A DNA stretch of 9,818 bases from Aromatoleum sp. (GTDB taxonomy: Bacteria > Pseudomonadota > Gammaproteobacteria > Burkholderiales > Casimicrobiaceae), in the NCBI GenBank assembly GCA_010365205.1, contig JAAFGU010000070.1:1-9818 (forward strand). Direction: 5' to 3'. Below, piece after piece: positions 7,259 to 9,818 of the stretch. Numbering within the stretch: the stretch's first letter is position 1; the number at the start of each line of letters is the position of its first letter. The position numbers and the translations under genes are program-made. The notes beneath the pieces were generated by a model that was not told the DNA's origin, searched no databases, and saw nothing but the letters and a program-made list of their open reading frames with translations.

Positions 7259-7387
7259 TTCAACCCGAGCCGGACCCGAGCCCCACCCGAGTACCGCCCG
7301 AGCCCCACCCGAGTACCGCCCGAGGGCTCGCTGCGGCGCGCTTCTCGCCTGTACACCTTCGGCCCGTACACCTCCCGCGCGTACACC
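7259..7387 (+). other. Repeat-bearing gap between dedD and cvpA
   Basis: This 129-nt spacer is by far the longest gap in the truA-to-purF series. It is filled mainly by two phased direct-repeat arrays, listed separately. I see no hairpin terminator, no convincing sigma-70 promoter and no purine-rich ribosome-binding site before the cvpA start. The tetramer GTAC occurs five times (7291, 7313, 7351, 7366, 7381). The frame shared by dedD and cvpA has no stop codon across the gap apart from the dedD TAG. Confidence 0.7.
7264..7329 (+). repeat. Six CCCGAG repeats at 11-nt spacing
   Basis: CCCGAG begins at 7264, 7275, 7286, 7297, 7308 and 7319, exactly 11 nt apart each time. The full units are CCCGAGCCGGA, CCCGAGCCCCA, CCCGAGTACCG, CCCGAGCCCCA, CCCGAGTACCG and CCCGAGGGCTC. 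Units 2–3 and 4–5 therefore form an exact 22-bp duplication. By my count the 66 nt hold 34 C, 18 G, 11 A and 3 T, so the RNA-like strand is strongly C-rich. An 11-nt period cannot keep a reading frame, so the array is unlikely to be coding. It could be a Rho-loading site, a protein-binding array or plain slippage. Confidence 0.93.
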
Positions 7388-7388
7388 T
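7351..7388 (+). repeat. Three GTACACCT repeats at 15-nt spacing
   Basis: GTACACCT starts at 7351, 7366 and 7381, exactly 15 nt apart. The intervening bases TCGGCCC and CCCGCGC are unrelated, so only the 8-mer core is kept. The third copy runs directly into the cvpA start: its last T is the first base of the TTG codon at 7388–7390. In RNA the core partly resembles the 3' end of 16S rRNA rather than a Shine-Dalgarno sequence. Function unknown. Confidence 0.9.
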
Positions 7389-7918
7389 TGACTCTGCTCG
7401 ACCTCGCCCTCATCTTCGTCCTCGCGCTGTGGACGCTGCATGGGTTCGCGCGCGGGATCATCCGTGCCGTGATCGGACTCGCGTCCTGGCTCGTCGGCGT
7501 CATTGTCGCGCTGCGGCTCGCCGCGCCGGTCGCGGCGCTGCTGCCGGATTTCGGCGACACTGCCGGCGCGCGGACGTGGATCGCGTTCGTAATCGTGCTC
7601 CTCGTCGTGCTCTTTGTCGGTGCGCTGCTGGGTTCCGGACTCGCCAAGTTGTTCAAGGCAATCGGACTGGGTGTTCTGGATAGGCTGCTGGGAGGCGCTT
7701 TCGGCTTCGCCTGCGGCGTCCTGTTTGCGCTGGTGTTCGCGTTCGTCGCGGGATTGACCGGCATGTCGAAGCGCGATTGGTGGCAGAATTCGACGCTGGG
7801 ACCGGTGCTCTCGGACGCGGTATTGGCAGCGGCCCCGTGGCTGCCGCAGGGATGGGTCGGCCGCCTCGATTACCCCGGGTTCGCACCCTCGCCGGTGCGT
7901 CCGGGTCAGTCGACGTGA
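7388..7918 (+). CDS. cvpA: CvpA family membrane protein
   Basis: This is an inner-membrane protein of the CvpA (colicin V production) family, known in E. coli from colicin V production and from its place upstream of purF. The biochemical role is unsettled. The 176-residue protein has four likely membrane helices at about 3–18, 26–46, 64–84 and 102–122. The family hallmark LDRLLGGAFGFACG (97–110) leads into the fourth helix. The start is TTG at 7388: it gives the normal short N-terminus (TLLDLALIF), and no ATG or GTG lies in frame between the dedD stop and this point. No Shine-Dalgarno sequence precedes it. Instead a GTACACCT repeat abuts the start, so initiation is probably weak or unusually controlled. 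purF follows after 52 nt, the conserved cvpA–purF arrangement. Confidence 0.9.
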   Translation: MTLLDLALIFVLALWTLHGFARGIIRAVIGLASWLVGVIVALRLAAPVAALLPDFGDTAGARTWIAFVIVLLVVLFVGALLGSGLAKLFKAIGLGVLDRLLGGAFGFACGVLFALVFAFVAGLTGMSKRDWWQNSTLGPVLSDAVLAAAPWLPQGWVGRLDYPGFAPSPVRPGQST

Positions 7919-7955
7919 CGATGCGCGGCACCGGCGCTCGCGGCCGCGGTTCAAC

Positions 7956-7963
7956 GGAGAAGG
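7956..7963 (+). promoter_or_regulatory. Ribosome binding site of purF
   Basis: GGAGAAGG lies 7 nt before the ATG at 7971. It is the strongest Shine-Dalgarno match in the window and fixes the start that places the nucleophilic cysteine at residue 2. Confidence 0.8.
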
Positions 7964-7970
7964 CTTCATC

Positions 7971-9491
7971 ATGTGCGGAATCGTAGGCGTAGTCGCTCAC
8001 ACGCCGGTCAACCAACTCCTCTACGACGGGTTGCTGCTGCTGCAACACCGCGGGCAGGATGCGGCGGGCATCGTGACCAGCGAGGGTTCGATGTTCCACA
8101 TGTACAAGGCGCCGGGTTATGTGCGCGACGTCTTCCGCACCCGCAACATGCGCGAGCTCTCGGGCAATCTCGGCATCGGCCACTGTCGCTACCCGACGGC
8201 AGGCAGCGCGTCGTCCGAACTCGAGTCGCAGCCGTTCTACGTCAATTCGCCGTTCGGGATCACGCTTGCCCACAACGGCAACCTGACCAACAGCGAGGCG
8301 CTGAAAAAGGAGCTCTTTCAGCTCGACTTCCGGCACGTCAACACCAAATCCGACTCGGAGGTGCTGCTCAACGTGCTGGCGCTCGAACTCGAGCGTTCGG
8401 CGCAGCATTCGCGTCTGGACGCCAATGCGATATTCAAGGCGGTGGCTGGCGTGCACAAGCGCTGCCGCGGCGCCTACGCCATCGTCGCGATGATCGCCGG
8501 TTACGGGCTGGTCGCGTTTCGCGATCCGTTCGGCATACGCCCGCTCATTATCGGCGTCAATCAAGCGAAGGGCGGCAGCGAGTACGTCATCGCCAGCGAA
8601 TCGGTGGCGCTGGAAGCGCTCGGCTTTTCGGTGTTGCGCGACGTCGCGCCGGGCGAGGCGATCTTCATCGACCAGACCGGCGCCTTTCACGCGCAGCAGT
8701 GCGCCGAGCACCCGATGCTCGCGCCATGCATCTTCGAGTTCGTCTATCTGGCGCGGCCGGACTCGGTGATCGACGGCGCGTCGGTGTACGAGGCGCGGCT
8801 GCACATGGGCGAACAGCTGGCGAAAAAGATTCGCGGCATTCCTGAGGCCCGGGACATCGACGTCGTGATCCCGATTCCCGATTCGAGCCGGCCGTCGGCA
8901 CTTCAGCTCGCGAACACGCTGGGGCTCACGTACCGGGAAGGCTTCGTCAAGAACCGCTACATCGGCCGCACGTTCATCATGCCGGGCCAAGCGATGCGAA
9001 AAAAGAGTGTCCGCCAGAAGCTGAATCCGATCGGGATGGAGTTCAAGGACAAGGTGGTGCTGCTCGTCGACGATTCGATCGTGCGCGGCACCACGTCGCG
9101 CGAAATCGTGTCGATGGCGCGCGAAGCGGGGGCGCGCAAGGTGTACTTCGCGTCGGCGAGCCCGCCGGTGCGCTATCCGAACGTGTACGGCATCGACATG
9201 CCGAACCAGCGCGAACTCGTTGCCACCGGGCGCACCGACGCCGAAGTGGCGCGTGAGATTGGCGCCGACCTGCTGATCTACCAGGATCTCGAGTCGCTGA
9301 AGGCCGCGATCCGCGCCACGAATCCGGCGCTGACGCAGTTCGAGGCGTCGTGCTTCGACGGCAAGTACATTACCGGCGACGTTACCGCCGATTATCTGTT
9401 GCAGCTCGCGGCCGAGCGCGACGAGCTGCGCGGCGAGGCCGAGCAGCGCGACGCCGCCGACGCGAAGGAGTTGTTCGCGGCCGGCGATTGA
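7971..9491 (+). CDS. purF: Amidophosphoribosyltransferase
   Basis: PurF makes 5-phosphoribosylamine from PRPP and glutamine, the first committed step of purine synthesis. The 506-residue protein has the length of the E. coli type. It opens MCGIVGVVAH with no visible propeptide; removal of Met exposes C2 as the N-terminal nucleophile of the class II glutaminase. LQHRGQDAAGI, GIGHCRYPTAG and LAHNGNLTN complete the glutaminase site. The phosphoribosyltransferase half contains KNRYIGRTFIMPGQ and the PRPP loop VVLLVDDSIVRGTTSREI with D367 and D368. No cysteine-cluster pattern of the iron-sulphur (Bacillus) type is apparent, consistent with the E. coli class. It is the last gene of the plus-strand series: a hairpin terminator follows 20 nt after the stop. 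No PurR-like operator is recognised upstream. Confidence 0.98.
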   Translation: MCGIVGVVAHTPVNQLLYDGLLLLQHRGQDAAGIVTSEGSMFHMYKAPGYVRDVFRTRNMRELSGNLGIGHCRYPTAGSASSELESQPFYVNSPFGITLAHNGNLTNSEALKKELFQLDFRHVNTKSDSEVLLNVLALELERSAQHSRLDANAIFKAVAGVHKRCRGAYAIVAMIAGYGLVAFRDPFGIRPLIIGVNQAKGGSEYVIASESVALEALGFSVLRDVAPGEAIFIDQTGAFHAQQCAEHPMLAPCIFEFVYLARPDSVIDGASVYEARLHMGEQLAKKIRGIPEARDIDVVIPIPDSSRPSALQLANTLGLTYREGFVKNRYIGRTFIMPGQAMRKKSVRQKLNPIGMEFKDKVVLLVDDSIVRGTTSREIVSMAREAGARKVYFASASPPVRYPNVYGIDMPNQRELVATGRTDAEVAREIGADLLIYQDLESLKAAIRATNPALTQFEASCFDGKYITGDVTADYLLQLAAERDELRGEAEQRDAADAKELFAAGD

Positions 9492-9511
9492 GTCGCCCCG
9501 CGCGGACGAAG

Positions 9512-9539
9512 AAAACGCGGCCGTCCGGGCCGCGTTTTT
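9512..9539 (+). terminator. Bidirectional intrinsic terminator after purF
   Basis: A perfect 11-bp stem, AAAACGCGGCC (9512–9522) with GGCCGCGTTTT (9528–9538), surrounds a 5-nt loop and ends in a T run (9535–9539). Read on the minus strand, the A-rich side becomes a T-rich tail (TTTTCTTC). The element can therefore also end the convergent cytochrome gene, whose stop lies 30 nt away. Confidence 0.9.
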
Positions 9540-9569
9540 CGTTGCATCCGGCGCGTCTCGCGGCGCGCT

Positions 9570-9818
9570 CTATTTCGCCGCCGCCGCGATGTAATCGACG
9601 GCCGCCTTCACGTCGGCGTCCGGCAGCGCCGTGTTGCCGCCCTTGGGGGGCATCGCCGCCTTGCCCTTGAGCGCGCTTGCGTACAGGGCGTCCATTCCGG
9701 TCTTGAGACGCGGCGCCCAGGCTGCCTTGTCGCCGAACTTCGGCGCGCCGGCCACGCCGCTGCCGTGGCAGACCATGCAGGCGGTGTCGTATGTCTTCCT
9801 GCCGTCGGGCTTTGCTGC
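9570..9818 (-). CDS. Cytochrome c5-like monoheme protein (5' end outside window)
   Basis: A minus-strand frame enters from the right edge and stops with TAG at 9570–9572; 82 residues are visible. The haem-binding CMVCH lies at visible residues 14–18 (C14, C17, H18 axial ligand). It is followed by GSGVAGAPKFGDKAAWAPR, and the likely axial methionine is visible residue 56 in AAMPPKGG. The tail is ALPDADVKAAVDYI. This is the class I c-type fold in its cytochrome c5 form, a periplasmic electron carrier. The export signal and any linker would be outside the window. The ATG at 9774–9776 is the methionine inside the CxxCH motif, so it cannot be the start. The gene faces purF and shares its terminator. 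Partner oxidase or reductase is unknown. Confidence 0.92.
   Translation of the reverse strand, partial: AAKPDGRKTYDTACMVCHGSGVAGAPKFGDKAAWAPRLKTGMDALYASALKGKAAMPPKGGNTALPDADVKAAVDYIAAAAK

Noticed and set aside
7341..7346. CTTCTC upstream of cvpA complementary to GAGAAG in the purF ribosome-binding site
   Set aside because: Only 6 nt of pairing over a distance of more than 600 nt; expected by chance.
7153..7683. Plus-strand open frame crossing the dedD–cvpA gap with VHL-containing repeats
   Set aside because: It runs out of frame through the conserved SPOR and CvpA coding sequences. The peptide repeats only mirror the 15-nt DNA array.
7653..8990. Long minus-strand open frame opposite cvpA and purF
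   Set aside because: Arg/His/Val-rich shadow of purF with no domain or ribosome-binding support.

Overview
The window is a GC-rich stretch of a Gram-negative chromosome, most likely a betaproteobacterium. The evidence is the gene order fimV–truA–trpF–trpB–trpA–accD–folC–dedD(SPOR)–cvpA–purF, a housekeeping block typical of that class, together with protein sequences that resemble betaproteobacterial homologues throughout. I cannot name a genus from sequence alone.

Layout. Positions 1–432 hold the 3' end of a fimV-like gene, closed by a strong intrinsic terminator (456–492). After a 140-nt gap a tightly packed plus-strand series begins: truA (573), trpF (1388), trpB (2031, overlapping trpF by 14 nt), trpA (3266, ATGA overlap with trpB), accD (4137), folC (5071), a dedD-like SPOR-domain membrane protein (6389, overlapping folC by 8 nt), cvpA (7388, TTG start) and purF (7971). 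No convincing intrinsic terminator lies between truA and purF. A hairpin terminator at 9512–9539 ends the series. It also serves, in mirror image, a convergent minus-strand cytochrome c5-like gene (9570 to the right edge, lacking its 5' end).

How the genes relate. The block combines tRNA pseudouridylation (truA), the last steps of tryptophan synthesis (trpF, trpB, trpA), the carboxyltransferase beta subunit for malonyl-CoA (accD), folylpolyglutamate synthesis (folC), a septal peptidoglycan-binding protein (dedD-like), CvpA, and the first committed step of purine synthesis (purF). Overlaps and short spacers suggest co-transcription and translational coupling, at least from truA to dedD.

The only stretch that looks out of place is the 129-nt gap between dedD and cvpA (7259–7387). 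It carries two different phased direct-repeat arrays: CCCGAG six times at exactly 11-nt spacing, then GTACACCT three times at exactly 15-nt spacing, with the last copy running into the TTG start of cvpA. The first array is C-rich in the RNA and could be a Rho-loading site; this is inference. dedD itself carries a 12-bp in-frame tandem repeat (SEGK units). I see no mobile elements, CRISPR arrays, tRNA or rRNA genes, or defence system. Apart from the repeat region this is an ordinary housekeeping segment.
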